Shown: positions 26,334-35,649, numbered from the stretch's first letter. The stretch is 64,000 nucleotides of DNA from CAZYJR01 sp964647905 (GCA_964647905.1 CAZYJR010000001.1:124001-188000), one strand, 5' to 3'. Notes: generated by a model from the sequence alone, not told the origin. A program made the numbers and translations.

Positions 26334-27496
26334 GCAAGGCCCAGATTTTGAAAACACTGCGGGATCGCCTGGACAGAGAGGAGGACCGCCGGTTCTCCCG
26401 CTGGGCCTGCCCGAGCAGAGAGGCAAAGCGACGCATACCCGAAGAAAAGGTCTCCCTGGGGCACCGCCAGGAGTTTTCCCTGGACACCGACCGGATACTC
26501 CACTCACTCGCTTACTCCCGCTATATAGACAAGACCCAGGTATTCTATCTGATAAAGAACGACCATATCACCCATCGCGTACTGCATGTCCAGCTCGTCT
26601 CCAAGATCGCACGTACCATCGGCCGCCTCCTGCGGCTGAATGAGGATTTGATCGAGGCCGTAGCCCTCGGCCATGACATCGGGCACGCGCCTTTCGGGCA
26701 TGACGGGGAGAAGTTCCTATCAGAGCTCTCGGAGAAGCACGGGCTACCGGCGTTTGTTCACAACGTCCAAGGGGTGAGATTCCTGGACAAGATCGAGAGA
26801 AAGGGCAGGGGGTGGAACCTCAGTCTCCAGGTGCTGGACGGAGTATTGTGCCATGACGGGGAGATTCACCTGAGGGCCCTGGAGCCTGACAGGCAAAAGG
26901 ACTTCCATACACTGGAGGCCCAGATGGCGGCCAAGTGCCGGGAGCCCTCGCTCGAGATCCGGCCCATGACCATGGAGGGATGCGTGGTGCGGATGGCTGA
27001 CACGATCAGCTACGTCGGCAGGGATATAGAGGATGCCATACGTCTCGGTCTGATTGAAAGAAGGGATATTCCTTCCCAGTGCAGGGAGGTTTTGGGTGAT
27101 ACAAATGGAACTATAGTGTATACTTTAGTTGAAGATATGGTAGCCAATAGTCTCAATAAGGATAAGGTGGAATTCAGCGGCGCGGTGGCTGAGGCATTGG
27201 GAAGGCTTAAGCTGTTCAACTACGAAAAGATATATCAATGTGACAGGGTGAAGCGACAGACCCATAAGATAGAATTAATGTTTACTCTATTGTTTGAGAA
27301 GTATCTTGGGGATCTGGAGAAAGGACATGAAAACTCTTCCATATATATGAATTTCTTGGATGGAATGTCCTCCGACTATAGGGAGAGCACCCCCAACGCG
27401 GAGGTGGTGCGGGATTTCATAGCCGGCATGACGGACGAGTATTTTCTGAGGCAGTGCCGCACCCACCTGGTGCCTGTTATCGAGCCCTCGCGATGA
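26330..27496 (+). CDS. HD-domain deoxynucleoside triphosphate triphosphohydrolase (Dgt-like)
   Basis: The 388-residue HD-superfamily protein resembles bacterial dGTPase-like enzymes, which remove triphosphate from dNTPs. The metal-binding set is visible as THRVLHVQ (about 83-90), GHDIGHAPFGHD (about 113-124) and a distal Asp in RMADTISYVGRDIEDA. The N-terminal part includes YSRYIDKTQVF, typical of the family. The start is TTG, overlapping the stop of the preceding small ORF. The middle (about 27080-27360) is clearly more AT-rich than its surroundings. Cellular roles in the family include dNTP pool control and phage defence; none can be picked from sequence alone. Confidence 0.85.
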   Translation: MSKAQILKTLRDRLDREEDRRFSRWACPSREAKRRIPEEKVSLGHRQEFSLDTDRILHSLAYSRYIDKTQVFYLIKNDHITHRVLHVQLVSKIARTIGRLLRLNEDLIEAVALGHDIGHAPFGHDGEKFLSELSEKHGLPAFVHNVQGVRFLDKIERKGRGWNLSLQVLDGVLCHDGEIHLRALEPDRQKDFHTLEAQMAAKCREPSLEIRPMTMEGCVVRMADTISYVGRDIEDAIRLGLIERRDIPSQCREVLGDTNGTIVYTLVEDMVANSLNKDKVEFSGAVAEALGRLKLFNYEKIYQCDRVKRQTHKIELMFTLLFEKYLGDLEKGHENSSIYMNFLDGMSSDYRESTPNAEVVRDFIAGMTDEYFLRQCRTHLVPVIEPSR

Positions 27497-27540
27497 ATGC
27501 AACCGAGGAGGAGCGGGAGGCGGAAATCCAATGGAAGAGG

Positions 27541-27569
27541 TTGACAAATCTGTGTACAGAAAGTAAATG
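27541..27569 (+). promoter_or_regulatory. Candidate promoter of the ABC importer operon
   Basis: TTGACA (27541-27546) is a perfect -35. TAAATG at 27564-27569, after 17 bp, is a weak -10 (3/6). It lies 90 bp upstream of the livG ATG in the only sizeable gap before the operon. Confidence 0.4.
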
Positions 27570-27658
27570 GAGTTGTCGTTTCTTGAATCCCCTTGCCATA
27601 TGGACGAATAAAGAAAATTTTCACAAATTATGACCTTTCCGACGGGAGGCTGACAAGA

Positions 27659-28480
27659 ATGGCTCAAGCCCAGGCGCTCAACCAAGGCGAGACTCTCTTG
27701 GAGCTGGAAAACGTACACATGCACTTCGGCAAGGTTGCGGCCCTGGCCGGGGTGGATCTAGAGGTCAAGAAAGGGGAGATACACTCCATCATTGGGCCCA
27801 ACGGAGCCGGCAAGACCGTGATGATGAACTGTATCAACGGCCTCTACTCTCCGCAGAAAGGTGTAATCCGGTACAAAGGAAAGCCCATCAATCATTTGGA
27901 GCCGCACGAGCGGGCGTACCTGGGGATTTCCAGGACTTTCCAGAAAATAGAGCTCTTCGGCGGTATGAGCGTCCTGGATAACATAAGGCTTGGCAGGCAT
28001 ATACACCTGAGATCAGGCATACTGAGCGGTGCTGTGTACGCGGGGAAGACCAGGAGGGAGGAGGTGGAGCACCGGAGGTTTATCGAGGAGGAAATCATAG
28101 ATCTCCTTGAAATCGAGAGCATTAGGGACAAGACGGTTCACATGCTCCCTTACGGACTCCAAAAGAGGGTGGAATTGGGTCGCGCCCTGGCCCTGGAGCC
28201 GGAACTCCTGCTCCTGGACGAGCCGTTGGCCGGGTTGAATCTGGAAGAGGTCGAGGACATGGCACGCTTCATCCTGGACATAAGCGAGGAGGAGAGGTGG
28301 AGGGTGACCTGCATACTGGTGGAGCACGACATGGGGGTGGTGATGGACATCTCCAACCGGGTTTTCGTGCTGAACTTCGGAAACCGGATCACGGACGGGC
28401 CTCCGGGGGAGGTCCAGAGCAATCCCGAGGTGATCAAGGCCTATCTCGGCGAAGAGGATCTGTACTCCACAAGGAGGTAG
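27659..28480 (+). CDS. livG: Branched-chain-type ABC importer, ATP-binding protein LivG
   Basis: This 273-residue ATPase powers uptake by the LivHM-type permease. It has Walker A GPNGAGKT (about 45-52), a Q-loop, the LivG-type signature LPYGLQKRVELGRAL in place of the classical LSGGQ, Walker B LLLDEPLAGL, and an H-loop in EHDMGVV. The ATG at 27659 has GGGAGG 9 bp upstream; the frame extends 22 codons further but without support. It is the first gene of the transporter operon. The transported compound is not readable from this subunit. Confidence 0.9.
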   Translation: MAQAQALNQGETLLELENVHMHFGKVAALAGVDLEVKKGEIHSIIGPNGAGKTVMMNCINGLYSPQKGVIRYKGKPINHLEPHERAYLGISRTFQKIELFGGMSVLDNIRLGRHIHLRSGILSGAVYAGKTRREEVEHRRFIEEEIIDLLEIESIRDKTVHMLPYGLQKRVELGRALALEPELLLLDEPLAGLNLEEVEDMARFILDISEEERWRVTCILVEHDMGVVMDISNRVFVLNFGNRITDGPPGEVQSNPEVIKAYLGEEDLYSTRR

Positions 28481-28489
28481 GGAGGCGGT

Positions 28490-30412
28490 ATGAGCGGATC
28501 TACCATGGAAATCACCAAGGATCTCACCATCCCCAAGCTCTTTCTCAGTCAGTGCAAGCGATACGGGGAAAAAAAGGTGGCCATGCGGGAAAAAGAGTTC
28601 GGCATATGGAGGCCCTACAGCTGGAAGGATTATTATGAAAACGTCAAGTACCTGTGCCTCGGGATGATGGAGATGGGGCTGGAGAGGGGGGACAAGGTCT
28701 CCATGATCGGCGACAACCGCCCGGAGGGCCTGTGGGCGGAGATGGCCACCCTGTGCGCAGGCGGAGTGGCGGTATGGCTGTTCCAGGACTGTATGATGGA
28801 AGAAGTCAGGTATATTATAGACCACTCGGATACCAAATTCTTCGTTGGAGAGACCCAGGAGGAGGTGGACAAGGCCCTGTCGATAAAGGATTCGTGCCCA
28901 AAGCTGAATAAGATCATCTGGGACGACCCCAAGGGCATGCGGAACTATCACCAGGAATTCCTGGTGAGCATCCGCGAGGTCCAGCGTATAGGGAGGGAAG
29001 TGGAGAAGAGGGACCCCGAGCTCTTCGAGAAGACCATTGAAGAGGGCAAGGGCGACGATATCTGTTTGCTCTTCTACACCTCAGGGACCACGGCTCTTCC
29101 CAAAGGCGCTCTCCTCAGCCACTGGAACATGCTCACCATGGGGCGCAACCTCATGGCGGTGGACCCCTGCTATGACACGGACGACTTTGTGAGTTACCTG
29201 CCCTTCGCGTGGATCGGAGAGCAGATGATGTCGATTTCATGCGGCCTCCAAGTGGGATACACGCTCAACTTCCCGGAGGAGCCCGAGACCGCCCAGGAGA
29301 ACATTAGGGAGATAGGGCCGCATGTCATGTTCGCCCCGCCGAGGCTCTATGAAGGCATGACCCGGAGGGTTCAGGTCAAATACATCGATTCAACCTGGAT
29401 AAAGCGCAAGATATATGAATACGGAACCAAGGTGGGCTATAGAATCGCCAATCTTCAGTTTGAAAAGGAGCCGGTCCCGGCCTATCTCCGAGCCCTTGGT
29501 CGGATCGCCTACCTGCTCATGCAGAAGAAACTCAAGGACCATCTGGGCATGTCCCGCTTGAGGCACGCCTACACCGGAGGGGCGGCAATGGGGCCGGATC
29601 ACTTCCGTTTCTTCCATGCACTCGGGGTCAACCTCAAGCAGATTTACGGGCAGACCGAGATCGCGGGCATCTCCATAGTCCACCGTGACGGGGACGTCAA
29701 GTTCGATACCGTGGGGACGCCGATTCCGGAGACTGAGGTCAGGATCACCGAGGAAGGGGAGATCATCTCCAGGAGCCCATCCGTGTTCCAGGGGTACTAC
29801 AAGAACGAGGAGGCAACCGCGAGTACGCTGGTAAACGGCTGGCTGTACTCAGGGGACAGGGGGTTCATAGACGAGGACGGCCACCTGGTGGTCTTTGACC
29901 GCTCCAAGGACGTGATGACTTTGAGCGACGGGCGTCCCTTCTCGCCCCAGTACCTGGAGACCAGGCTCAAGTTCAGCCCGTACATATCCGAGGCCTGGGT
30001 AATAGGAGACAAAAGGGAATACATAACCGCGGTCATGTGCATTGACTACTCGGTGGTGGGAAAATGGGCGGACGAAAAAAAGCTCAATTATACCAGCTAT
30101 CATGAGCTGTCCCAGAAGCCGCAGGTCTATGACCTGGTGGAGACGCAGATCAAGGAGGCCAACAAGGACCTGCCCGACCCCGCCAAGATCCGCAGGTTTG
30201 TCAATCTCTACAAGGTGTTCGACGCTGATGACGAGGAGCTGACCCGCACCAGTAAGCTGAGACGGACATTCGTATCCGAGAGGTACAAGGATATAGTTAA
30301 GGCGCTTTACGAGGACACCGACGTAGTACACATGGACACCACCATCACCTATGAAGACGGGAGGGAACAGCGAATAAAGACCGATCTCCACATCCGTAAC
30401 ATAGATGTATAG
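28490..30412 (+). CDS. AMP-forming long-chain-type acyl-CoA synthetase
   Basis: The 640-residue ligase activates a carboxylic acid with ATP and CoA. It shows the AMP-binding P-loop YTSGTTALPKGALLSH (about 193-208), YGQTEIAG (about 387-394), and SGDRGFIDEDGHLVVFDRSKD with the hinge region, followed by a long C-terminal domain. Length and pattern fit the FadD/FAA1-like group rather than benzoate-CoA ligase. It starts 9 bp after livG and lies inside the ABC operon, so it probably activates the acid the transporter brings in. Whether that is a fatty, aromatic or branched acid is unknown. Confidence 0.87.
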   Translation: MSGSTMEITKDLTIPKLFLSQCKRYGEKKVAMREKEFGIWRPYSWKDYYENVKYLCLGMMEMGLERGDKVSMIGDNRPEGLWAEMATLCAGGVAVWLFQDCMMEEVRYIIDHSDTKFFVGETQEEVDKALSIKDSCPKLNKIIWDDPKGMRNYHQEFLVSIREVQRIGREVEKRDPELFEKTIEEGKGDDICLLFYTSGTTALPKGALLSHWNMLTMGRNLMAVDPCYDTDDFVSYLPFAWIGEQMMSISCGLQVGYTLNFPEEPETAQENIREIGPHVMFAPPRLYEGMTRRVQVKYIDSTWIKRKIYEYGTKVGYRIANLQFEKEPVPAYLRALGRIAYLLMQKKLKDHLGMSRLRHAYTGGAAMGPDHFRFFHALGVNLKQIYGQTEIAGISIVHRDGDVKFDTVGTPIPETEVRITEEGEIISRSPSVFQGYYKNEEATASTLVNGWLYSGDRGFIDEDGHLVVFDRSKDVMTLSDGRPFSPQYLETRLKFSPYISEAWVIGDKREYITAVMCIDYSVVGKWADEKKLNYTSYHELSQKPQVYDLVETQIKEANKDLPDPAKIRRFVNLYKVFDADDEELTRTSKLRRTFVSERYKDIVKALYEDTDVVHMDTTITYEDGREQRIKTDLHIRNIDV

Positions 30413-30470
30413 CCTCCTTTCGAGGTATACTCGGTCATAGCAAAAGCCATATCACCACAAGGGGGAAGGG

Positions 30471-31355
30471 ATGGAACTATTTCTCATGACGCTCATCACC
30501 GGGATCCTGGTCGGCGGGATCTACGCCCTGGTGGCGCTGGGGTGGGTCCTGATCTACAAGTGCTCGGGCGTGCTCAACTTGGCCATGGGGGAGCTCACCC
30601 TGATAGGGGCGTATGTGACTCTCACCTTCTACGAGATGGGGATCCCCTTTGTCCTTGCCGTGGTTTGCACCCTTGGGGTGGGCATAGCCTTGGGCATCCT
30701 GACCGAGCGGATCTTCCTGGACAAGCTCATAGGGGAGCCCATACTGGCGGTGATAATGGTGACCGTGGGACTGAGCTTCTTTTTCAGGGGCGTGGTGGAA
30801 TTCATCTGGAGCACGGACACCAAGGTCTTCACCCCTCCCGTATTTCCAATGAAGCCTATCTCCCTAGGATTTGTTAAGATATCCCCGGTTTACATGTGGT
30901 CGTTCATTCTTGCCATAGTCCTATTACTGGTATTCGTAGCCTTCTTTAAGTATACCAGGTGGGGCCTTTCCATGCAGGCCACTGCGGACGACGAGACAGC
31001 GGCCCTCTCCCTGGGGGTGAGCGCCAGGTTCGTATATGCAGCGGCCTGGGCCATCGCCTTCATGAGCGCCGGGGTCGGGGGAGCGCTCCTCGGCAATATC
31101 AACGGGGTAAATATATCCGTTGGGTATCTGGGGCTCCTGGTGCTTCCGGCAGTGGTGCTGGGCGGCCTGAACTCGGTTCCAGGCGCGATAGTCGGGGGTA
31201 TCATAATCGGGGTGCTGCAGAACTTGGCAGGGACCTATCTGGACGCCTATTTCCCGGGCGGCGTGAAGGACATCGTGCCCTTTGTTTTCATGGCCGTGTT
31301 TCTCCTGTTCAAGCCTTACGGCTTGTGGGGCTGGGAGCGCATCGAACGGGTGTGA
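30471..31355 (+). CDS. livH: Branched-chain-type ABC importer, permease LivH
   Basis: The 294-residue inner-membrane permease has about eight hydrophobic segments. It starts with ITGILVGGIYALVALGWVLIY and contains the GVLNLAMGEL motif (about 31-40) conserved in LivH. SVGYLGLLVLPAVVLGGLNS and AIVGGIIIGVLQ near the C terminus are also typical. It follows the CoA ligase by 58 bp with a clear ribosome site, and pairs with LivM. Confidence 0.9.
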   Translation: MELFLMTLITGILVGGIYALVALGWVLIYKCSGVLNLAMGELTLIGAYVTLTFYEMGIPFVLAVVCTLGVGIALGILTERIFLDKLIGEPILAVIMVTVGLSFFFRGVVEFIWSTDTKVFTPPVFPMKPISLGFVKISPVYMWSFILAIVLLLVFVAFFKYTRWGLSMQATADDETAALSLGVSARFVYAAAWAIAFMSAGVGGALLGNINGVNISVGYLGLLVLPAVVLGGLNSVPGAIVGGIIIGVLQNLAGTYLDAYFPGGVKDIVPFVFMAVFLLFKPYGLWGWERIERV

Positions 31356-31421
31356 CCGGGGGGCGGGATCCCGGGCTCCTCTTTTACTTTGACCACAGTT
31401 ACCTGGAAGAGAGGTTGAGCT

Positions 31422-32522
31422 ATGTCCCATGTTTGGCTTCCGTGCGGCGATTACCACCAGACATACGAGGAGGACCAGGGATGGTGGCAGACCACCTTCA
31501 TCAAGGGCAAGATGATATTGCTGCTGCTGGTGGTCTTTGTGGGGATACCCCAGTTCCTGGAGGAGTACTGGGTCGGGGTGGGGACCATGGTCGGGTACAC
31601 CGCCATGGGGGCACTGGGTGTGCAGTTGCTGATAGGCTACACCGGTCTCATAACCCTGGGGCACGCCGCATTTATCGCGGTGGGAGCGTACACGAGCACC
31701 CTCCTAGTGCTCCAGTTCCCTTGGCCCCAGGTGTTCCTTGACTGGGGCATAGCCTATCCGATCAGCATCGTTGTGGCCGGTTTGGTGGCCGGGATATGGA
31801 GCGTGCTTTTCGGCCTGCCATCGGCCAAGGTCAAGGGCTTCTATCTGATCTTGACCACCATGGCCGCCCAGTTCATAACGGTGGACTTCATCCTGACCCA
31901 GTACGTGAGCCAGATAGGAGGTCGCGGGCAGGCCTTTTCCTTACCACCGGGTACGATCACTGTCGGGCCCTGGGTCATTGATACAGAGAAAGAGATCTAC
32001 TACCTCATGGCGGTCCTGTTGACCCTCATGGTGATGGCCATGGCCAATTTCCTCCGCTCCAAGACCGGGCGGGCATGGGTGGCCATCCGCGACAACGATA
32101 TAGCTGCCGAGGCCCTGGGGATCAACATAGTCTGGTACAAGCTCGTGGCCTTTTTCGTGGCAGGGGCCATGGCCGGGGTGGCCGGGGCCTTTTGGGTGAG
32201 CAACACGGCCGCCTTGAGCCCCGAGCACTTCCCGTGGTTCTGGAGCCTGTGGCTGGTGGGCGTGATCCTCATCGGAGGCGTGGGTTCCATACACGGGGCC
32301 ATATTCGGCTCCCTGTTCATGGTGGTGGTAATGGAGCTCCTCCAGATGGCCGTGATTCCGTTGTCGGTATACTATCCCAAGCTCCTGATCGATTTCGCCT
32401 TCATAAAGGACGCCGCTTTCGGGCTGGCCATCTGCGCCTTCTTGATCTACGAGCCCAACGGGCTGGCCTACCGTTGGTGGCAGATCAAGAACTACTTCAA
32501 TCTATGGCCCTTTTCTTACTGA
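31422..32522 (+). CDS. livM: Branched-chain-type ABC importer, permease LivM
   Basis: This 366-residue permease has about nine to ten membrane segments. The motif GYTGLITLGHAAFIAVGAY (about 68-86) is the LivM counterpart of the nucleotide-binding-domain contact. WVAIRDNDIAAEALGIN and GGVGSIHGAIFGSLFM are also conserved. Its N-terminal 25 residues are hydrophilic with Trp and aromatic residues (CGDYHQTYEEDQGWW), a small extension not seen in all LivM proteins. It follows livH by 66 bp. Confidence 0.9.
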   Translation: MSHVWLPCGDYHQTYEEDQGWWQTTFIKGKMILLLLVVFVGIPQFLEEYWVGVGTMVGYTAMGALGVQLLIGYTGLITLGHAAFIAVGAYTSTLLVLQFPWPQVFLDWGIAYPISIVVAGLVAGIWSVLFGLPSAKVKGFYLILTTMAAQFITVDFILTQYVSQIGGRGQAFSLPPGTITVGPWVIDTEKEIYYLMAVLLTLMVMAMANFLRSKTGRAWVAIRDNDIAAEALGINIVWYKLVAFFVAGAMAGVAGAFWVSNTAALSPEHFPWFWSLWLVGVILIGGVGSIHGAIFGSLFMVVVMELLQMAVIPLSVYYPKLLIDFAFIKDAAFGLAICAFLIYEPNGLAYRWWQIKNYFNLWPFSY

Positions 32523-32669
32523 TGGGACGGGCGGAGCCTTATCTATGTAATGCCTTTTAGGGCGAGCACAAGGGAAAGGGGGTGGTGGGTGCCGATCGGG
32601 ATTTGCTTGAGAGGAGAGGGTAAGGAGGGTTTGACCGATTTGTACAACATATGAAAAAGGGGGAGACTC

Positions 32670-33914
32670 ATGAAAGACAAGAACCTTTGGAAGGTGCTGG
32701 TCACGGTGCTGGTGGCGATCTTCCTGGCCGGGTGGGCTAGCTCGGCCGTGGCAGAGGAGATCAGGGTGGGGGGCATCATGGATACCACCGGTGCCACCTC
32801 GGATGTGGGAAAGGATTATGCCATCGGTATGGAGGAGGCCTTTAAGTACTTCAATGAGCAGGGAGGGGTGAACGGAAAAAAGATAAAGTACACCTGGTTC
32901 GACTACGGTTACAGGATCCCGGAGGCCATAACCAAGTATAAGCTCCTCAAGAGGCTCAAATCCCATGTGATCATGGGTTGGGGTACCGGAGATACGGAGG
33001 CCCTGTCCCCTACGGTCAATAAGGATCAAATCCCTTACATATCGGCTTCTTATTCCGCTCACTTAACAGACCCCGAAAAGACCAGGTACAATCTTTTCTT
33101 CTCTTCGGATTACTCCACGAACGCAAGGGCGGCGCTGACGGCCTGGTTCGACAAGAAGTGGCCTGAGCACCCTGACTACGGCAAGCGAAAGCCCAGGTTT
33201 GCGGCCGTCTACATGTTCGCCTCGCCTTACTGCAGCGCCCCCATAAAGGCGATAAAGGACCACGCCAAGATGCTCGGTTTCGAGATCGGAGAGGACCAGG
33301 ACGTGAGCCTCTTTGCCCTGGACACCAAGAGCCAGATAATGGCCCTCAAGAAGTTCGAGCCCGACGTTTGCTGGCACGGCAACACCACCATGTCGGTATC
33401 CGCGACCATGAGGGATGCCTATGCCCTTGACCTGGGTGCGGACTGGATCCTCAACAACTGGGGCTTCGATGAGAACCTGCCCAGGCTCGCCGGAGAGGCC
33501 GCTATCGGCGCCATGGGTGCGACGCCCTGCTCCTTCTACGGCCAGGATTACAAGAACATGGATATCGTGGTGGAGAGCGCCAAGAAATACAACCCGGGCA
33601 TTCCCCAGGAAAAGCGCCTGATCCGCACCATCCAGGCATGGGGTGACGCTCTGATCACTTGGGAGGCCTTGAAGCGCGCGGACAAGGCCGGGGATCTCAG
33701 CGGGCATGGGATCATGACCAAGGGTTTCGAGACCTTGAGGCAATACGACATCGGCCTTGGAGCCTCTCCCGTGACCTTCACCGCTGGAGATCACAGGCCC
33801 ACCACCGGCTGCCTGATCCAGGAGTGGACCGGGGAAAAGTTCGTGGAGGTGGAGCGCGTGGATCTCAAGGAGCGGTGGCCCGATAAGTGGGAGAATGAGT
33901 GGCTGGGCTGGTAG
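32670..33914 (+). CDS. Branched-chain-type ABC importer, periplasmic binding protein
   Basis: The 414-residue protein begins with a signal peptide (positively charged start, hydrophobic core VTVLVAIFLAGWASS, probable cleavage after AVA near residue 28). The mature part has the type I periplasmic-binding fold with RVGGIMDTTGATSDVGKDY and the FNEQGGVNGKKI segment of the family. It lies between livM and livF. It is somewhat long for an amino-acid binder and of the kind often found with carboxylate or aromatic-acid transporters; ligand identity is not readable. Confidence 0.88.
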   Translation: MKDKNLWKVLVTVLVAIFLAGWASSAVAEEIRVGGIMDTTGATSDVGKDYAIGMEEAFKYFNEQGGVNGKKIKYTWFDYGYRIPEAITKYKLLKRLKSHVIMGWGTGDTEALSPTVNKDQIPYISASYSAHLTDPEKTRYNLFFSSDYSTNARAALTAWFDKKWPEHPDYGKRKPRFAAVYMFASPYCSAPIKAIKDHAKMLGFEIGEDQDVSLFALDTKSQIMALKKFEPDVCWHGNTTMSVSATMRDAYALDLGADWILNNWGFDENLPRLAGEAAIGAMGATPCSFYGQDYKNMDIVVESAKKYNPGIPQEKRLIRTIQAWGDALITWEALKRADKAGDLSGHGIMTKGFETLRQYDIGLGASPVTFTAGDHRPTTGCLIQEWTGEKFVEVERVDLKERWPDKWENEWLGW

Positions 33915-33977
33915 GAGGGTCAAGCCCTTGGGCGGTGTGACGGGTTTTATGACTTTTACCCCTGGGAGGGCAGGCTT

Positions 33978-34787
33978 TTGGAATCCACGGAAGCAATCCT
34001 TAAGATAAACAATATTGAGGTGAAGTACCATGAGGTGATCCTGGTGCTCAAGGGAGTCTCCATCGAGGTCCCCCGGGGGGGTATCGTGGCCTTGCTCGGC
34101 GCCAACGGCGCGGGCAAGAGCACGACCCTCAAGGCGATCTCCGGCCTGCTCAAGACCGAGGACGGAGAGGTAACCGACGGGGCGATCGAGTACGAAGGGG
34201 AGTACATCCACCACCAGGGGGCGGCAACAATAGCCAAGAAGGGGATCGTCCAGGTCATAGAAGGGCGCCGCGTGTTCGAGCATCTGACCGTGGAGGAGAA
34301 CCTGAAGGTGGGAGCGCATCTGCGCAAGACAGGATCGGTAAGGGAGCGCCTGGAGCTGGTCTATCACTACTTCCCGCGCCTGAGGGAGAAGCGCAACGAG
34401 ACCGCAGGGTTCGTGAGCGGGGGGGAACAGCAGATGACCGTGGTGGGCCGCGCCCTGATGACCGAGCCCAAGCTGGTGCTCTTGGATGAGCCCTCCATGG
34501 GTCTCGCGCCCAAGCTCATCCATGAGATTTTCAACATCATTCAGCAGCTCCATCAGGAGCAGAAGATCTCCATACTCCTGGTGGAGCAGAATGCAAAGCT
34601 GGCCCTGAACGTGGCGCCCTATGCCTACGTAATGGAGACCGGCAGGATCGTCATGGACGATACCTCGGAAAAGCTCATAGAGAATGAAGATATAAAGGAT
34701 TTCTATCTTGGCCTGACCGAGAAGGGGGGCAGAAAAAGCTTCCGTAAAGTCAAACATTACAAGCGGAGAAAGCGTTGGCTGGCCTGA
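33978..34787 (+). CDS. livF: Branched-chain-type ABC importer, ATP-binding protein LivF
   Basis: The 269-residue second ATPase has Walker A GANGAGKST (about 36-44), the signature FVSGGEQQMTVVGRALM (about 144-160), Walker B LVLLDEPSMGLAP, and the H-region LVEQNAKLAL. The start is TTG, with GGGAGGG 7 bp upstream. The last 20 residues form an unusual strongly basic tail rich in Lys and Arg that ordinary LivF proteins lack. It is the last transporter gene. Confidence 0.9.
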   Translation: MESTEAILKINNIEVKYHEVILVLKGVSIEVPRGGIVALLGANGAGKSTTLKAISGLLKTEDGEVTDGAIEYEGEYIHHQGAATIAKKGIVQVIEGRRVFEHLTVEENLKVGAHLRKTGSVRERLELVYHYFPRLREKRNETAGFVSGGEQQMTVVGRALMTEPKLVLLDEPSMGLAPKLIHEIFNIIQQLHQEQKISILLVEQNAKLALNVAPYAYVMETGRIVMDDTSEKLIENEDIKDFYLGLTEKGGRKSFRKVKHYKRRKRWLA

Positions 34788-34889
34788 TTGAAAATGTTTT
34801 CATGCCCCCTGGGGCAAGTAAGCCGGAGCGAGCCTGGACCCGGATGAATGCGGGCTCAGGACCCGTTTCGGAAAGGGAGGATATCCATT

Positions 34890-35480
34890 ATGAAGGAGAG
34901 ACTGGCAGTGATGACGGCTCTTATCGCATGTACGGCCTTGGTTTTCGGCTGCGCAGGTATGCAGAAACCCACCGAGTCGAACTTCAAGGCCCCGGCGGTA
35001 ACCTTGGAGATGTTCGAGGTCCCGCAGTACGACGGCTACTGGTACTATGCCGGCAGCGTTGAGCCCACAAAGGGCGAGCCGGGCGACCGCGGTGCGCCCT
35101 TGCCCTTGAGCTTCCTGTTCAATGTTCAGAACCCCAACCCCTACCCCGTGCTGCTGGAAGGCATGAGGTTCACCGTGGCCTTTGACAAGGAGTTCGATGT
35201 GGTCACGGTGAACGTCCAGGATGAGTACTGGGTCCCGGCCGGCAAGACGGACCAGGTCCGTGCGACCACCATGATAACCGTCCGCTCGGCGCTCCTGAAC
35301 CTCATGGTCACCAGCGGGTTCAAGCTAAAGGAGAAGGGATGGTCACCCTGGGACGCCCTGGAGCGCTGGTGGACCGGCGTCCCGGACGCCTCGGTGCCGG
35401 TGATGGTAAAGGAAGGCTCCGTCAGCTTCCGGGCTGACGGGGTCACCAAGGTTGTGCCGCTCCAGGCCGAGTTTCCGTGA
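34890..35480 (+). CDS. LEA14-like (water-stress/hypersensitive response domain) lipoprotein
   Basis: The 196-residue protein starts at the ATG at 34890 with GGGAGG 9 bp upstream. It has a lipoprotein signal ending in LVFGC (cysteine near residue 21). The rest holds one LEA14/WHy-type beta-sandwich domain with the hallmark NVQNPNPYPVLLEGM segment, VPAGKTDQV and a C-terminal strand SVSFRADG. It is probably anchored in the outer or inner membrane facing the periplasm. It follows the importer operon by about 100 bp, ahead of a terminator, so it may be its last gene. Function is unknown beyond the domain name. Confidence 0.75.
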   Translation: MKERLAVMTALIACTALVFGCAGMQKPTESNFKAPAVTLEMFEVPQYDGYWYYAGSVEPTKGEPGDRGAPLPLSFLFNVQNPNPYPVLLEGMRFTVAFDKEFDVVTVNVQDEYWVPAGKTDQVRATTMITVRSALLNLMVTSGFKLKEKGWSPWDALERWWTGVPDASVPVMVKEGSVSFRADGVTKVVPLQAEFP

Positions 35481-35540
35481 TCGCTGGCCTCATCCGAGAA
35501 TTCTTCCAAACAAGGGGCGGCTCCCGGGCCTTGATAGGGC

Positions 35541-35584
35541 GCGGGGGCGCGCCCCCGCCTGGAGGGGACGGTGATCCGTCCCCT
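35541..35584. repeat. Two perfect hairpins before the recO terminator
   Basis: GCGGGGGCGCGCCCCCGC (35541-35558) is a perfect palindrome. It is followed by AGGGGACGG (35563-35571) and CCGTCCCCT (35576-35584), a 9 bp stem with a TGAT loop. Neither has a U-tract; they precede the canonical terminator at 35603. Confidence 0.65.
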
Positions 35585-35602
35585 GATCCGTTGTTACCCC
35601 TG

Positions 35603-35628
35603 CCCTGCCGATCCGGCAGGGTTTTTTT
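35603..35628 (+). terminator. Rho-independent terminator after the LEA14-like gene
   Basis: CCCTGCCG (35603-35610), loop ATC, CGGCAGGG (35614-35621), then seven T residues. This is an excellent intrinsic terminator for the importer/lipoprotein transcript, just before recO. Confidence 0.9.
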
Positions 35629-35649
35629 GGTGCGGGAAGAGCGAACGGG

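Noticed and set aside
33063..34757. 564-codon open frame on the minus strand
   Set aside because: Antisense to the binding protein and livF; no motifs and no ribosome site. A composition shadow.
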